Shown here piece after piece: positions 25,867 through 37,288 of a DNA stretch of 64,000 nt. This DNA is from Protostelium mycophagum (taxonomy: Eukaryota > Evosea > Variosea > Protosteliida > Protosteliaceae). The stretch covers positions 1 to 64,000 of the forward strand of contig KV921073.1 of assembly GCA_002081555.1 (NCBI GenBank). The letters run 5' to 3'. Every line of letters starts with the position of its first letter. The stretch's first letter is position 1. The notes under the pieces are model-generated. The model made no database searches and had not been told where the DNA came from. It was given only the letters and a program-made list of their open reading frames with translations. Made by a program: the position numbers and the translations under genes.

Positions 25867-26427
25867 ATGGTGAGGCGCTAATCCATCCTCTATGAAACTC
25901 ATAATCTTGTTCTGTGTTGTTTTTATCAAAAATATCTCATGTATGATGAAATGATATGAGAAAACTTATGGCCTCATAATCATGTATATCTCAGGTCAAC
26001 ATTCCTAAGACTAGAAAAACCTACTGCACTGGTAAGTGCAACAAGCACACTGTGCACAAGGTGTCTCAATACAAGGTTGGAAAGCCCTCCGTTTTCGCTC
26101 AGGGCAAGCGCCGTTACGACCGTAAGCAGAAGGGATTCGGTGGACAGACCAAGCCCGTGTTCCACAAGAAGGTGAGTTTTTATTTTCATTTATCCACATG
26201 ATCGGGTAAAGAGATTGAGAACGTGATCTCTTATTTTTGGCATAGGCCAAGACCACCAAGAAGATCGTCCTCAGACTTGAGTGCACTGAGTGCAACAAGA
26301 AGCACCAACAGCCCATCAAGAGATGCAAGCACTTCGGTAAGTTTTTTTCACCACATGAAGAAATGTAAATTCACATTATACAGAGCTCGGTGGAGACAAG
26401 AAGAGCAAGGGAACAGCAGCCTACTAA
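25867..26427 (+). CDS. RPL44: 60S ribosomal protein eL42 (L44/L36a)
   Basis: Four exons: 25867-25869 (only the ATG), 25995-26171, 26246-26336 and 26384-26427, giving 104 residues, the usual length. The protein opens [19 protein letters not shown] and ends [12 protein letters not shown]. It has the two CxxC-like pairs of the zinc ribbon (CTGKC-type and LECTECNKK with a later RCKHF). An intron directly after the ATG is a frequent ribosomal-protein design and recurs in EF2 here. The residue after GGQTK is proline (about P55); in yeasts a change at this site gives cycloheximide resistance, so the ribosome is predicted sensitive. Codon use is strongly biased (AAG, GAG, CGT), as in a highly expressed gene. 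Confidence 0.97.
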
Positions 26428-26524
26428 GAACCGAACGTGGTGAGCAAATATTCCATTTAGGAAACCATGTTGGACGGCGAATAAATCCTGCAAAATGTCT
26501 ACTTCACACATTTTACGCCGTTAT

Positions 26525-27105
26525 TTATTCTTTTTGTGCAGTCTTTGACTGCATCGCTTTTCTGGAGGCTTCGAACAACATCTCCTGCTCTCGTTGTAAT
26601 TCTTCGCTGGATACATCCTTGTTCAATTTCTTTCTTTTCTTTCTGTTCTGAAGGTTTTATTCAGGGTGAAAGAGTGGAAATTTACCTCAGCATCTGCCGC
26701 GTCTGTTTCTGATCGTTCTTCGGCTTGTGTCGCGAGCGTGTCGAATTCGAGCGTCTTTTGGATTCAGAGTGTGATTTGGGGTTGTGTTCACCTGAAGGGC
26801 AGAGATGATGTGTGCGGGGCTCATCATCTTCTTTTTGTCTTTGTTGCACTCCTCTTGTGTTTGGGAGATTAATAATTGAATGAATTCTGTAATCGTGTCA
26901 TTGATGTTGATCATTCCAGCAGTCGAGCACCTCGGCCTGATTGTTGGAGAAGTTCCACGACTTGAGATGAACATTTGAGATCAGTAGATTCTTTCAAAAT
27001 TTTGGCGATGGCTGTCTTTGGCAATGATCCTGGTTCTTTTGAAGTTGATGAACTGAGTATATCTCCCTCTCCATCGCTGTTGTTGTCCTCCATCTGATAC
27101 GGCAA
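26525..27105 (-). CDS. DR1: Dr1 / negative cofactor 2 beta (NC2-beta)
   Basis: Histone-fold repressor that binds TBP on DNA together with NC2-alpha (DRAP1) and blocks TFIIA/TFIIB entry. The splice joining QSGR to EFIQLLISQTQEECNKD makes a continuous match to Dr1: SLPKTAIAKILKES, then SSQVVELLQQSGR, then KKKMMSPAHIISALQTLEF. The C-terminal part has NRKKRKKLNKDVSSEE and REQEMLFEASRKAMQ, the Gln/Glu-rich tail seen in human Dr1. POLE3 was considered, but the CNKxxKKxxSPxHxIxAL block and the tail favour Dr1. The N-terminus is acidic (MEDNNSDGEGD); the start may be 27105 or 27093. It is convergent with eL42, with under 100 bp between stops. Confidence 0.88.
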
Positions 27106-27278
27106 GATGTATTGTCAAACTATCGATCACTGATCTCGATTCTGTTGATAAATGATATTCCTTATAAATGAGCTGAGGCCAGAAAGGAAAGATGGTTTCA
27201 GGTGATCTCTGTGTTGTAGAGAGTGATTCATCTGTTCCGTGGGTTGGTTGATTTTTTTTGTGTAGGTATCATCTCCAC

Positions 27279-30200
27279 ATGTCTTTACGGCGAAGAGGAA
27301 AGCGTTCAACACCCGAAGCAGAGCTAGATCGACTTCGTAGTGCAAAGGAATGGGCCTCTGCCGTTGCATATGCAAGGAAGTTGACGAAACATGGTGCCGA
27401 TTCACCCGCACAAACCCCAGAAGTTATAGAGGCTATCGTAATCGCTGAAGGAGCTCTTGAGATGAAGAGGGATCACGTAGAGGCCAGAAATAATATCATG
27501 CGGGCACTCGCGAAAGATCCGGAGAATGAGGAGGCATTAGGTCTATTAGGGATAATAGAAGTATCTGCTAACCGTGAAAATGAGGCCTTACAGGCTTTCA
27601 ATAAGATCAAGCTTCCACAAACACCAGCTCAGAATCCATATGGTGCGAGACAATTACAGATCCTTTCAGAAGCAATCTACAAGAGAGGTAATTTTGTGTA
27701 TTCAAGTCGTGTCGCAGTTCTGCGGCCTTTTTTCATGTGGACGTAAGATCTAATGGTGGATGCTTTTAGTGTTGGCCCAGAATGAAACTCACTGATAACA
27801 ATAGGACTTTTACAAGAGAGAGCGCACAATTATGCCTCGGCCATCCTTAGTTATGAAGAGTTGATGGAATTCGCACAACACAATTTCGACGCGATGCCAC
27901 CATCAGACCCCATCTGCAGAAGCAATCTCCAGAGAGCAGCTTACCGCTTAGCCCTCCTCTATGAACAACAGTGAGCCAGATCATATCATATCGTCAGTCA
28001 TGATCTCACATATACACAGAAATTGGGCAAAGAGTCTTCGATTCTACAGAATCAGTTACAAATTGTCTTCTCCTGGATCCCCTTATATGTCTAAATTATA
28101 CAACAATTTCGCCAAGTTTTTGACCAGGAGAGTGTCTTACCAACAGTGGTGTGTACATCCTGCAGAAGAGAACGGGTAATAATTCTTAATGTTTTATTTT
28201 TGACGGCAATACGATGAGGATATGGTCTTGCGGCAGAGTTAGACAAAAGTTGATTTTGTGATGTTGATAGCTTTGTAGAATAAATAATATGCTTCTACAC
28301 TCACTGTCGAATTTTAGAATTGATATTTAGACAAGTCTATCAAGCCACAATTATCTGCACGAATAATGATCTTCTGACATATCACAGCACTGTCTACACA
28401 CCTAAAGATGAGATTGAGGAGGGGATATTACTCTTGTTGCTGTACGGAGAGACAAACGAGTTCAAAGCTAGTTTCACACAGCCGGGTGCCGATTATTCGT
28501 ATTTTGATGATCTCGCGATTGCTTACGGCAAGAGATCCTCTCACAAGAAACAAGTGGAGGTGTGTATTTCTTTATGGATCAGACCTCAGATACCTTATTT
28601 TTGCGATCTATCTGCGATGCGATGCACCCGCGGCTTTGCCGCGGTGCGAATACAACTCAAGCGCTAGTGCTCAATCAAACGGTCTAAAGATATATAGCAC
28701 AAATGAATATTTTAAATCCTCTAAAAATACAATGAAATAAAATATAATAAAATGCAGGGATATGAGAGGTTATTATCCATAAGCACTGGAGAGGCGGATC
28801 ATTGGTTCAGCTTTGCATCATCTCTGTATGCATCCAAGCAGTATAAGAAGGCTTTTAAGGCATTGCAACACTGCGCCACTTTACCCGGAAGTGACATCTC
28901 CGTATTACTGATGCAAGCGAAATTAGCCGTGAATCAAATGCCCACAATTGTAAGTTAATTCATCGATATTAATATGAGATTTACACAACAACATCAGAGT
29001 ATAATTATAATTATGCACCAAATCGAAGGCTGTGGCAGAGTCGCAGAAAAAATTTACGAGCACTTATATTACGCAGAACCGCAAGCAACATCTGCGGTTA
29101 TAGTGCAGCGTAATCACATCGCGGCTCTGCCGCCTCGCACTTCTGAGAGGACTTAACAAGCTGAGCAAAAATCTCCAATTTTCCCAGTTGTAGATTCTGA
29201 AATCTTACTTTTCCGTAATTACAACGAGCCATAAAATTTTTTACGGATATAGTTGACAATGTGCAGATAGTCGAGGTGATCAAATCATTAGAGAAGAGGA
29301 TACATGATGGAGGATACGACAAAGAGGAGGAATATTTGGTACCACAGTTGTACCACGCTTTAGGACTGCTGTACTCCAGGCACGCATCACATGGTATGCC
29401 AAGTCTATTTTTATTCTCGGGAATATCGAAAGTTAATGCAGCTTCATTAAATATATATTTCAGACAATGTTATCTCTTATTGTGAACCACGAACTCCTCG
29501 TTGAGGGATAATATATAACACACTCACAGCTCTCACGACCGATGAAGCCGCAAAGAGGAGAGCAAAAGCAGTGGAATACTTGAAGCAAGCTTATGCACTT
29601 GACAACCACAACCACTTGACCGCTTTCCATTTAGCCTTAGAATATGCAGACATGAGGGACGTACTGAGCTCCATGCAATACACAAGGAGGTATGTCTGTA
29701 ACGCTATTCTGTTTTGTTGCAAAGACGAGCATATACATATTCTATTCTGCATAATGTAAAGAGGTGAAGACCGCGGCAGACCGATATTATATAACTTCGA
29801 ATATATATTGAATTATGTGCAGGTCCTTGTTGTTGAACCACTCACACGGTGGATCTTGGAACTTGTTATGCCTCTTGTTGTCTTCGCAGAACCAACACCA
29901 AGACGCACTATCCTCTTGCATCTCTGGTATTCAAGAGTCCTACGATATAGCGTCAGTATCCCTCATTATCTCCATCGGCTGATGACCTCTCAGTTTACTA
30001 CTTTTGAAGAGTCGCTTGGAACATCTTCAAGGTAACGACACACAGTCCCTGGAGACAGCACAAGAGGCATTGTTATATTTAAATCAAAGGGATAGAGACG
30101 CCGGCGTCAAGTTGGATCAGGAGAGGTGAGTGTGATCTTGTATTATCTCTGCAGCAATCTCGTCATCGATTCGATCATCTAACTCTCCACAAATTATCGC

Positions 30201-30920
30201 TATTATTTTTATGGATGTTGAGGGTGTTCTAATTAATTATTCAGTGCTGAATATCTGAATGAAGCCGCGACTTTTGCTTCTGAAAGAATGGATGGTGAAT
30301 CAGTCACAGATGCGAAGATTTCAGGACACATTGGCAATCTTCTACAGGTATATGAAATTAATGTATTTCTATTTACCTAATTTTGTGCAGACTAAGGAAG
30401 AGGAAGAAGAGGACGATCACAGCTCGGTTTGGCTCAGTAAGTATCTCATTTGTTGTTCATTGTTGTGGATCATAAATAATGTGCAACAGGTATTGCACAC
30501 ATTTTCATCTCTCTCGGCCAACACAAGGACGCCGAAGATTGCATCTCACAAGCGAAAGATTACACACCTTGGAACTCTGAGGTCTATTTCTACGAAGGAC
30601 AACTCGAAGAGGCCCAGCACAATGTCCCTCTTGCCATCGAGAAATATCAGAAGTGCCTTTCGATTGATCCGATTCACAGCAGAGCCATGGTCCGCCTTGG
30701 AGTCCTGTATTTCGATCAAGGCAAGATTTTACTGGCTGAAAGACATTTCTTGGATTGTCTGAGAAGAGATGAGCTGAATCACGAGGCGTGGTATCAGCTC
30801 GGCAGAGTCGAGCAATTCAAGGGAAGCCCAGAGAAAGCCAGCGAAAACTTCATGACCGCAGTAGAACTCGAGAGAACCGCACCAATAGTTCCATTTTCTA
30901 CCATCCAAAGATCTTTATAA
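27279..30920 (+). CDS. TTC7: TTC7 (Ypp1), TPR scaffold of the PI4-kinase III-alpha complex
   Basis: A long TPR superhelix made from many exons. The N-terminus (MSLRRRGKRSTPEAELDRL) resembles TTC7's E-x-E-x-x-R-x-x-x-x-W opening (here RSAKEWASAVAYARKL). A family-typical middle contains PKDEIEEGILLLLLYGE (TTC7: TEEALLLLLISE), and the C-terminus is diagnostic: HSRAMVRLGVLYFDQG, LNHEAWYQLGRVEQFKG and VELERTAPIVPFSTIQ before the stop at 30918-30920, matching the LELEASSPAVPF end of human TTC7. TTC7 with EFR3 and FAM126 holds PI4KA at the plasma membrane to make PI4P. Introns near 28,620 and 29,120 contain GC-rich hairpins. The start at 27279 rather than 27258 is preferred for context. Confidence 0.85.
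28624..28647. other. GC-rich hairpin in a TTC7 intron
   Basis: GCACCCGCGGC and GCCGCGGTGC flank a three-base loop region in an otherwise AT-rich intron. The core CGCGGCTYTGCC recurs at 29,120 (another TTC7 intron) and 20,184 (an intron of the Mms22-like gene). Confidence 0.65.
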
Positions 30921-31377
30921 ACGGTCCTCTGTTGAGATTCCTTGGTTCCTCATGCACTTCAGATTTCGGCGGGAAACACCCTGCTTAGATTTCAAAAAAG
31001 CGCCAACAGAAGCGAGAATTTCTTCGGTAAGTAGACGCATTTCCTTCCCACCACTTTTTTTTTTTCTTTTTTTGCGTTTATGCTACATTTTTTGGAGGAG
31101 TTTGAATTTTAGTACCAGCTCCGAGAGACAATTTTTGAGAGTGACCCAAGGAAGATCCGACGGTTTGAAAAACCGTTATCGGGTGACTTTCTGCCCAAGA
31201 TATGGCCGTTATCCACTGCGAACTATGGAAAAAGCTTGGAGGACTTTCAACCGTTAAATTGCTTTGTTTTCTTTCGTGAAAGTCTCATTTTAAAGAGTAA
31301 CAACACTCGCACAAGCCAGAGGCCTCAATCGGTTGAATAACAACCTCTTCAAAACAAAAACACAGAAAACAGTAACA
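30921..31377. promoter_or_regulatory. Upstream region of the KE-rich gene
   Basis: A 457 bp gap between TTC7 and the next start. It contains a T-rich run near 31,050-31,070 and possibly a leader intron beginning GTAAGTAGACG at 31,028. No coding frame with family resemblance was found. Confidence 0.4.
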
Positions 31378-31972
31378 ATGCCCGCCGACAAGAAAGAGAA
31401 GAAGACTGAGGACTCTGAGACCACCACCAAGACCACCAAGGAGAAGAGTAAGTCTTGTGATCTCTTTCGATCTGGGAACACATTTTGATTGGAGAGTAGA
31501 GGAGAAGAAGAAGGCCCCTGAGACCACTCGCAAGACAAGAAGCCAGGGCCCTATCACACCTCTTAAGCGCACCGGCACTATGACCGCTACCGTTGCCGAG
31601 GCCGAGTCTTTCCTTTCTCGTGAGAACAAGAAGACCGCCAAGCGCTCTGCTTCTCCCGCTGCTTCACCAAAGAAGAACGCCAAGAAGGCCAAGGAGGAGA
31701 AGAAGGAAGAGTCTGCTGAGGAGGAGGAAGAGGAGAATAAAGAGGAGGAAGAAAAGGAGGAAGAGTCTGCTGAGGAGGAGGAAGAGAAGGAGAAGAGCAC
31801 CAAGAAGAATGCCACCAAGAAGGACACCAAGAAGACAGAATCACCAAAGAAGGGATCACCCAAGAAGTCTGCCGCTGGTTCCAAGAAGACCAAAAAGGCC
31901 GAGGAGGAGGCCAGCGAGGAAGCCGAGGACTCAGACAAGGGATCCAAGAAGAACAAGAAGAAGTCCACCTAA
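31378..31972 (+). CDS. Lys/Glu-rich nuclear protein
   Basis: Two exons, 31378-31447 and 31500-31972, joined in frame. The protein starts MPADKKEKKTEDSETTTK and is almost wholly charged, with alternating acidic runs (EESAEEEEEENKEEEEK, then a second EESAEEEEEKEK) and basic SPKK-type motifs (SPAASPKKNAKKAK, TESPKKGSPKK). SPKK motifs are typical of histone H1 tails and other linker or chromatin proteins. A single non-repetitive block, TRSQGPITPLKRTGTM, may be the functional core. Strong AAG/GAG codon bias matches eL42 and EF2, so expression is probably high. Family unknown; nuclear or nucleolar location is inferred from composition. Confidence 0.7.
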
Positions 31973-32491
31973 TTCTTCGGTCCATTTTATGCTTCTTCCC
32001 CCTCTAAATTGTGCCTGCACAGGGCAGTAAACGATATATAAAATAAACAAAAATTATTACTGAGCAAGAATTAATGATTTCGATTTAACTCAGCTAGATA
32101 TTGTACCTCTTCACCTCGGTCTCAGGTAAGTAGCCTCCTCATTCTCTGTGCTTCGAAATTATCGTTTGTTTTGATAATGGAGAAAAATATTTTTATTTTA
32201 TTGTGGTGAGAAATTCAGTGCTCATTTTGATTCATAGCATGCTCTCTTGTTTGTTATGTACATGTTCTTATCTTAACTTCAACAGAAATCACCCAGCATG
32301 AATCGATAATTTGTCGAGAGATGCAACAAGTATATTGCGATTGATTTATAATTGATGTGATCGTGTTGCAGCAGGTGTATCTTGTGGCTTGATCTTTTTT
32401 GTCTTGGGTGAGATCCTGTTTTCCCGCCAAAAAAATAATTGAAATTCCCACATCTGATACTCAGAGCCTCACATCGAAAGAGAAGACGATC
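31973..32491. other. Intergenic region
   Basis: AT-rich 519 bp holding the 3' end of the KE-rich gene (AATAAA-type word near 32,040) and the 5' flank of the SAP-domain gene. A leader intron is possible (GGTAAGTAGCC near 32,125). Nothing else was recognised. Confidence 0.4.
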
Positions 32492-34252
32492 ATGTCTGAA
32501 TCCTGCAGAGAGGAACTTTCTATGTGGACCATGGTCCATCTTCGATCTCAATTTGAGTCTGTATCAGAAGAATTGGTGCCTTCCAAAAAGAGCGATTTGA
32601 TTGAAGCCTTAATTCCTCTTCTTGATGATTTGCGGTGAATACAACTCGATTCCAATACTCAGTCCTCTGAATGTTGGTAGTCTAAATCAATATGAGAAGT
32701 GGACTGTGGCATCTCTGAAGGAACACCTCAAGAGCAAGAGTCAAGCTTTCAATGGCACTCGAAGTCAAATGATCCGCCGTTTATCTTCGTTGGAATTGGT
32801 ATGATCAACCTTTTTCTTCCCGATTAACAAGAAATAGGAAATTAAAGATCAAAACAAAGAAGAGACTTCGAAGTCCAAAGGAAAGAAATTGGTGAGGCAA
32901 GGAACCGGCTATCCTGGAAAGCAGAATGTAAAATCCAAAGGTCAGACGAATCATCCATTTAAACTCTGATTCTGTTAAGATGACGAAGTGGACACCAGCG
33001 ATATAGAGAGCAACGCGAATTCAGAGGATGACTTCGACGCCTCGGAAAACGACTTTGTGCGATTTGAATCCTCACAGAAGTTTCAGACAGAGAAAAAGCC
33101 GTTGGAAAACGGACAAGAACCAACAACACCACCGAGAAGAGATCAAGAGACACCAAAAGCTTCTCCGAGATATTCAGAGGTGAGAATTCCTTGCCGTTAT
33201 AACATCAGGTGTGTCTTACAACAACAGCTCTCTCCAATGCCAAGACCACCCGCTTCTCCTGTCAAATCTTGCATAAAGACACCAGGTTCACCAAAGAAAA
33301 AGTTGGCATGGACAAATGTGGAAGTTAGATCTTATGGAAGATGTTTCGGAAGCAGCACTGGTGAGTTTTATCGATATGCACGTAACGACAAATGTACAAG
33401 TGACTGATGGCGATAGTGCCTGAAAAGGGTGGTTTTCCACTCGGTTTGGGCTGGGAGTACGACAGAGAGAACGTGCTCAAAAGGTACTACATTCTGTGTG
33501 AAATTATTCACCACATATAGGTCTGTCTCAGATTATGAACAACTTTTGGATCACATAAAGAAGAATCAAACGTACCTCGGTCGCATTTCTGAGAAGGATC
33601 GACGAAAACTTCTCGAAGTATGAAACTTGTTCATTTCATAATATCTATTCTTATCTAACCTCTGCAGTCAACAGAGGACGCTGCGAAGATCAACGATGAT
33701 TTGAAGGAGATTAGAAAAAGCAGGAAGAACGTCGGATGTAAATGTGGTGGTGGAAAGTCAGGTAGATAATTCTTTAGAGCACAAGAACTATTTTAACAAC
33801 ACAAACATACTTTTGTCTTCAAAACCCCAACACTCATTTCTGATGTCGAATCATCAAACAAGTTCCATGCGTTTTGAAACCTTTGGACAACAACACTTTA
33901 CGGCTCTGCTGTTCTCACATCCAAATGAATCAATAAGAGAAACTATCTTTAATTGTAATTATATTCACCATCGCAAAGGTCATTCTTGTGATACAAACAA
34001 ATGCATCTGTTTTCGTGAACAACTCGGATGCCATGAGGATTCTTGTGGATGTACTGACGAGTCGTGCGCAAACCCCAGCCGTCACACTTTTGATTTAGAA
34101 GGTGAGACTCTCCACATATTCTATGATATCATTTCGTTGTGATCGGTGATGTCAGAATATCTTTATGGAATATAGAAATAATATTGAAAGGGATGGAAGT
34201 GTCTATTCGTGCCAGAATCAAAGTATTGAATGCTGAGATCAATGGAGAATGA
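32492..34252 (+). CDS. SAP-domain protein with CSRNP-like cysteine-rich domain
   Basis: The N-terminus has two SAP-like helix pairs: WTMVHLRSQFESVSEE...KKSDLIEAL and WTVASLKEHLKSKSQ...GTRSQMIRRL. An acidic, Ser/Pro-rich linker follows (SNANSEDDFDASENDF; TPGSPKKK). From about 33,300 the protein matches the animal CSRNP/AXUD1 core: KKLAWTNVEVRSYGRCFGSS, VPEKGGFPLGLG (CSRNP: VPSRGGCTLGM), a REIRKSRK-like helix (KEIRKSRKNVGCKC), then GHSCDTNKCICFREQLGCHE, CGCTDESCANPSRHTFD. The spacing of the zinc-binding Cys residues matches CSRNP. CSRNPs are nuclear DNA-binding regulators; SAP domains bind scaffold-attachment DNA. The intron before GHSC (about 33,764-33,980) is unusually long. A degraded copy of one exon-intron boundary lies at 54,345-54,420. 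Confidence 0.75.
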
Positions 34253-34322
34253 TATCAATTGTACAGAGGAAATCAACCACCAGATTAGAATATAAATAAA
34301 TATTCTTAATCCACAATTCCGT

Positions 34323-35680
34323 TTATATCTTGGAGATGCACACAGATCTCAACACTTCTACGGGGCCGTATCGAATGAATGCGTCTCTTTCTGCTTCTTC
34401 CTTCACTAACATCGTCCCGACCATACCAACAGAGTTGATGGAGATGCTGGCGCTGCCATCCGGTGCAGTAAATCGTTCAGAGCTTCTATAATGACAGATC
34501 AATACAGTAATTTGGTTTGTTTGTGTGCTGTCGAGTGATACAATTCAGCTTTGCCACCACGAAGAGTTCTATTCAACTTGAACATAAAAATAAATACCTT
34601 GGGAATAGCATGATCCACTCTTCTGTAAATAATATATTATAGCTCTGATGTGGTAAGTACAATAATGAATGCGTGATGCCACCACTCACATCTCCCTCTC
34701 CAATGTGTAATTGTTTTAATATGTTTTGATATGTGTTCAGCAAGGTCGATACAGGTGAATCATTTGACAAGTCGAGCTTTGCACATCCGTGCACAAAGGG
34801 AAATTCTTCTATTGAGAACATCTTGCATGATGAGCGAATATGCAAATGATCATATAACATGAGATCTGCTGTACATGATACGTCTATCACTCACTTCGCC
34901 CAGGACGCCCTTCTTCTTATAATTCCTCTCGAGCAATGGTTCAATAGGAAACTTCTCGTCCGGTCTTGCTGGATCGAGTGGCAAGGGAAGTACTTGAAGG
35001 TGCTTATGTGGTTGACTGTGTCTCATTACGAAATTGAATATTATTCTTTTGCGAAGTATTTACTCTTTCCAATATTGATTTACATAAATCGATATGAATT
35101 TTAGACAATTGAAACAAGCCAGCTGATGATGATCTGTGCAAAGAATCTTTAATAATTACCTGGCTCCCGAGCAGGGTCCACAATTATAGAAGATGATTGA
35201 TTGGAATTTCTGCAAAGCAAAGAGACTGAAAGAGCTCGTTAAATATTATTAATTCGGCATTAGTTGATACCTGGCCCTGAAATCATCCTCATTTAGAGAT
35301 TCTGATTGTTTCTGAAATTCTTTTGTTGTGAGGAGCAAGTGATGAGGTAATACATTGAACTTGTTCAGGAGTATGTTATGTGTTCCAAAGATCTCAGATA
35401 CAAAGAGATCGCTGTCTATGTTCTCAAGTAAAAATGGGTTGAAGGATTTCTCTTTGTTAAGATTCTGAGGTTTGCTCTTCAGCACTGATGACGTCCTCAA
35501 AATGAACTAAACAAGACTAAGGATGTTGCGTCCAGGAACAACTACCTCTATTCCAACTGCTGGTACACGTTGCGCCAGCGTATCTATAGTTTTGAGTTTC
35601 TGAGCCTGTTGGGCTTTCTCGCTCGTCTTCTTCACACGATCCCACCACAAACTCGAACTGTCGGTCTCTTTTAATGTCAT
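34323..35680 (-). CDS. Ap4A phosphorylase / ATP adenylyltransferase-like (Apa1/2)
   Basis: Exons give, in family order, SSLWWDRVKKTSEKAQ; LLNKFNVLPHHLLLTTKEF; a segment FYNCGPCSGAS spliced to QPHKHLQVLPLPLD, which holds the catalytic H-x-H of the HIT-like superfamily; KFPIEPLLE; SYNILFTEEWIMLFPR; and SISINSVGMVGTMLVKEEA near the end. These enzymes split diadenosine tetraphosphate with phosphate into ADP and ATP. Start 35680 (MTLKETDSSS), stop 34323-34325. It is divergent from CEP20, whose first recognisable exon begins only about 36 bp beyond this ATG, and convergent with the SAP-CSRNP gene (70 bp). Confidence 0.88.
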
Positions 35681-35715
35681 GATGCTTAGACGAACATTCT
35701 GACTATCGCAGATCA

Positions 35716-36524
35716 GAGCAGAAATATTTCATACTCTAGAAGGAGTAGGTATCAATATGTTGTAAAAGCTTCTGATTTCTCCAGAATGAACGTAGAGAAC
35801 AATTGTCTCACGAGAATTTGATTATCAATGAGCTGATACATGAATACCTCATCTTCAATAAGTATTATCACGCAGATTCAGTATTCATGACAGGTAAATA
35901 AATTATACATGAGCGTCTTTCAGCTTCGTGGTTTTAGTGTTTGTCTGGGCTTCAAAATTATGGATTTCTGTCCACTCTTTGACCTGCAAAACATCGAGTT
36001 GGATTTGCTGAGCTCTTCAGAAACTGGACAACCCCAAGACTCCCTGGCAAGGCCTCTTCTTGCCGATCAAGTCGGCGTGAGAGAGGATCAACGGAGCAGG
36101 AGCAGGTAACACCCAGAATCATGTCTTTAAGTGAACTGATGTATCTTCAGACCTCTCTTGTACACACTTGCAAACCAAAAATCATCTTTATCAGAGGTAA
36201 AATTGTAATAAGGTTCAAACACTACGACTCAGCCGCTCTGGGCACTGTCGATATAAATTACTCGTGTAGAGACATTCTCGTTGACATGTACATGACTGAT
36301 GCAACAAGATGACGAGAAATACTGGACACAGAGGGAGCCCCCCAACAACCAGAATAAATATGGCTGCTGGGAGCTTACCAAGTACAAAGACCTACAACTC
36401 GAGAATGGAAGAATCGAAAGGCACAAACACCGCAGACTTTGACGACATCAGGAACAATAACAACTACACGCTGAATGACAGCGCACCCGGATATGTACAC
36501 ATACACAATAATAATGAGATATAG
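35716..36524 (+). CDS. CEP20: CEP20 (FOR20/FOPNL) centriolar protein, first exon unresolved
   Basis: An exon reading IRAEIFHTLEG is spliced to NERREQLSHENLIINELIHE, the TOF/LisH region of FOR20 (human: IRAEVFNALD...SLSHENLLINELIREYL). It continues EYLIFNKYYHADSVFMT, ETGQPQDSLARPLLADQ and PLLYTLANQKSSLSE, then a polar tail from 36,309 to the TAG at 36522-36524. FOR20 sits at centriolar satellites and basal bodies and is needed for basal-body docking. The short N-terminal exon is not identified; it must lie inside or just upstream of the divergent Ap4A phosphorylase 5' end, or the protein starts differently. The tail after the intron at 36,180 is less certain. Confidence 0.8.
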
Positions 36525-36532
36525 ACATTAGT

Positions 36533-37199
36533 TTATTCTTCTTGATCCGCTTCCTCCTCCTCTTCATCAACCTTCTCTTGTTCACTGACATCAAATGCCT
36601 TCTTTGCCTTCTTTAATTCTTCATGCATGATGAGCAATTCTTTTACTCTACTATATTTCTTTCTGTCCTAAGAAGGTGTTCAGATTAATAACTGCTAAAT
36701 CTTTTATGTACGTCTGAATATCACAAAAGGAATGTCTAAAGAAGTCTTTGAAGAGCTTCTGCAGTATGATTCCAATTAAAAAAATGTGTGTAGATAGATT
36801 CGGTTACCTTTCTCAATTGAAAGAGGATATCTTCTGTTTGAAGCTTTCCCTTCTTTAATTCTGAGGCTTTCTTCGACTGCGACAGTTATGATTTTCGCGA
36901 ATAATGAAGACGCACCAAAGCGATGATATACTCCGTCACAATCTCATCCATTAATTCCACAGAGTCGTTGAGAGGATGCCGGACATCTCTTCGCAGTAAA
37001 TCAAACAATTTTTATAATTACGATCTCACCCGAATCCATACATTATCTGTCGAACTAGTGGTCAAATTAGCACATGATTTGTTTCAATCCACTCACTCTC
37101 AGTTCCAAAATTTGTCTTTCGCGCTGTCTTTCTTGCATCAAGTGTATTGATCTTTATTGGGATCTTCCTGTCCCCTATTGTGAGTGGGTTGTTCGCCAT
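36533..37199 (-). CDS. TAF13: TFIID subunit TAF13
   Basis: Spliced exons read EIRQIMYGFG, then DVRHPLNDSVELMDEIVTEY, then KKGKLQTEDILFQLRK, then DRKKYSRVKELLIMHEELKK, a clear match to the TAF13 histone fold (human: MYGFGDDQNPYTESVDILEDLVIEF; VEDIVFLIRKDPRKFARVKDLL). TAF13 pairs with TAF11 in TFIID. The acidic C-terminus ends VDEEEEEADQEE; stop TAA at 36533-36535. The start is taken at MANNPLTIGDRK (37199); another Met lies two codons upstream. The stop codon is only 8 bp from the stop of the convergent CEP20 gene, and the start is about 90 bp from the divergent hydroxyisourate hydrolase. Confidence 0.88.
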
Positions 37200-37288
37200 T
37201 TGCATTCGGTTCTGTGATGCTGATATGAGAGATGATGTGATGTGTTGTAGATCAACATCTGATTTTGAAAACTGATTCCAAGACATTC

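Noticed and set aside
26525-27105. POLE3/Dpb4 identity for the histone-fold gene
   Set aside because: The CNKxxKK...SPxHxIxAL block and the Gln/Glu-rich tail fit Dr1 better.
30952-31257. Frame of 101 codons after TTC7
   Set aside because: Passes through T-rich and intron-like sequence with no motif; more likely leader or spacer.
31285-31968. 227-codon frame on the - strand, Ser/Leu/Phe-rich
   Set aside because: Antisense of the AAG/GAG-rich KE protein, which yields TTC/CTC (Phe/Leu/Ser) codons and an artificial membrane-like sequence.
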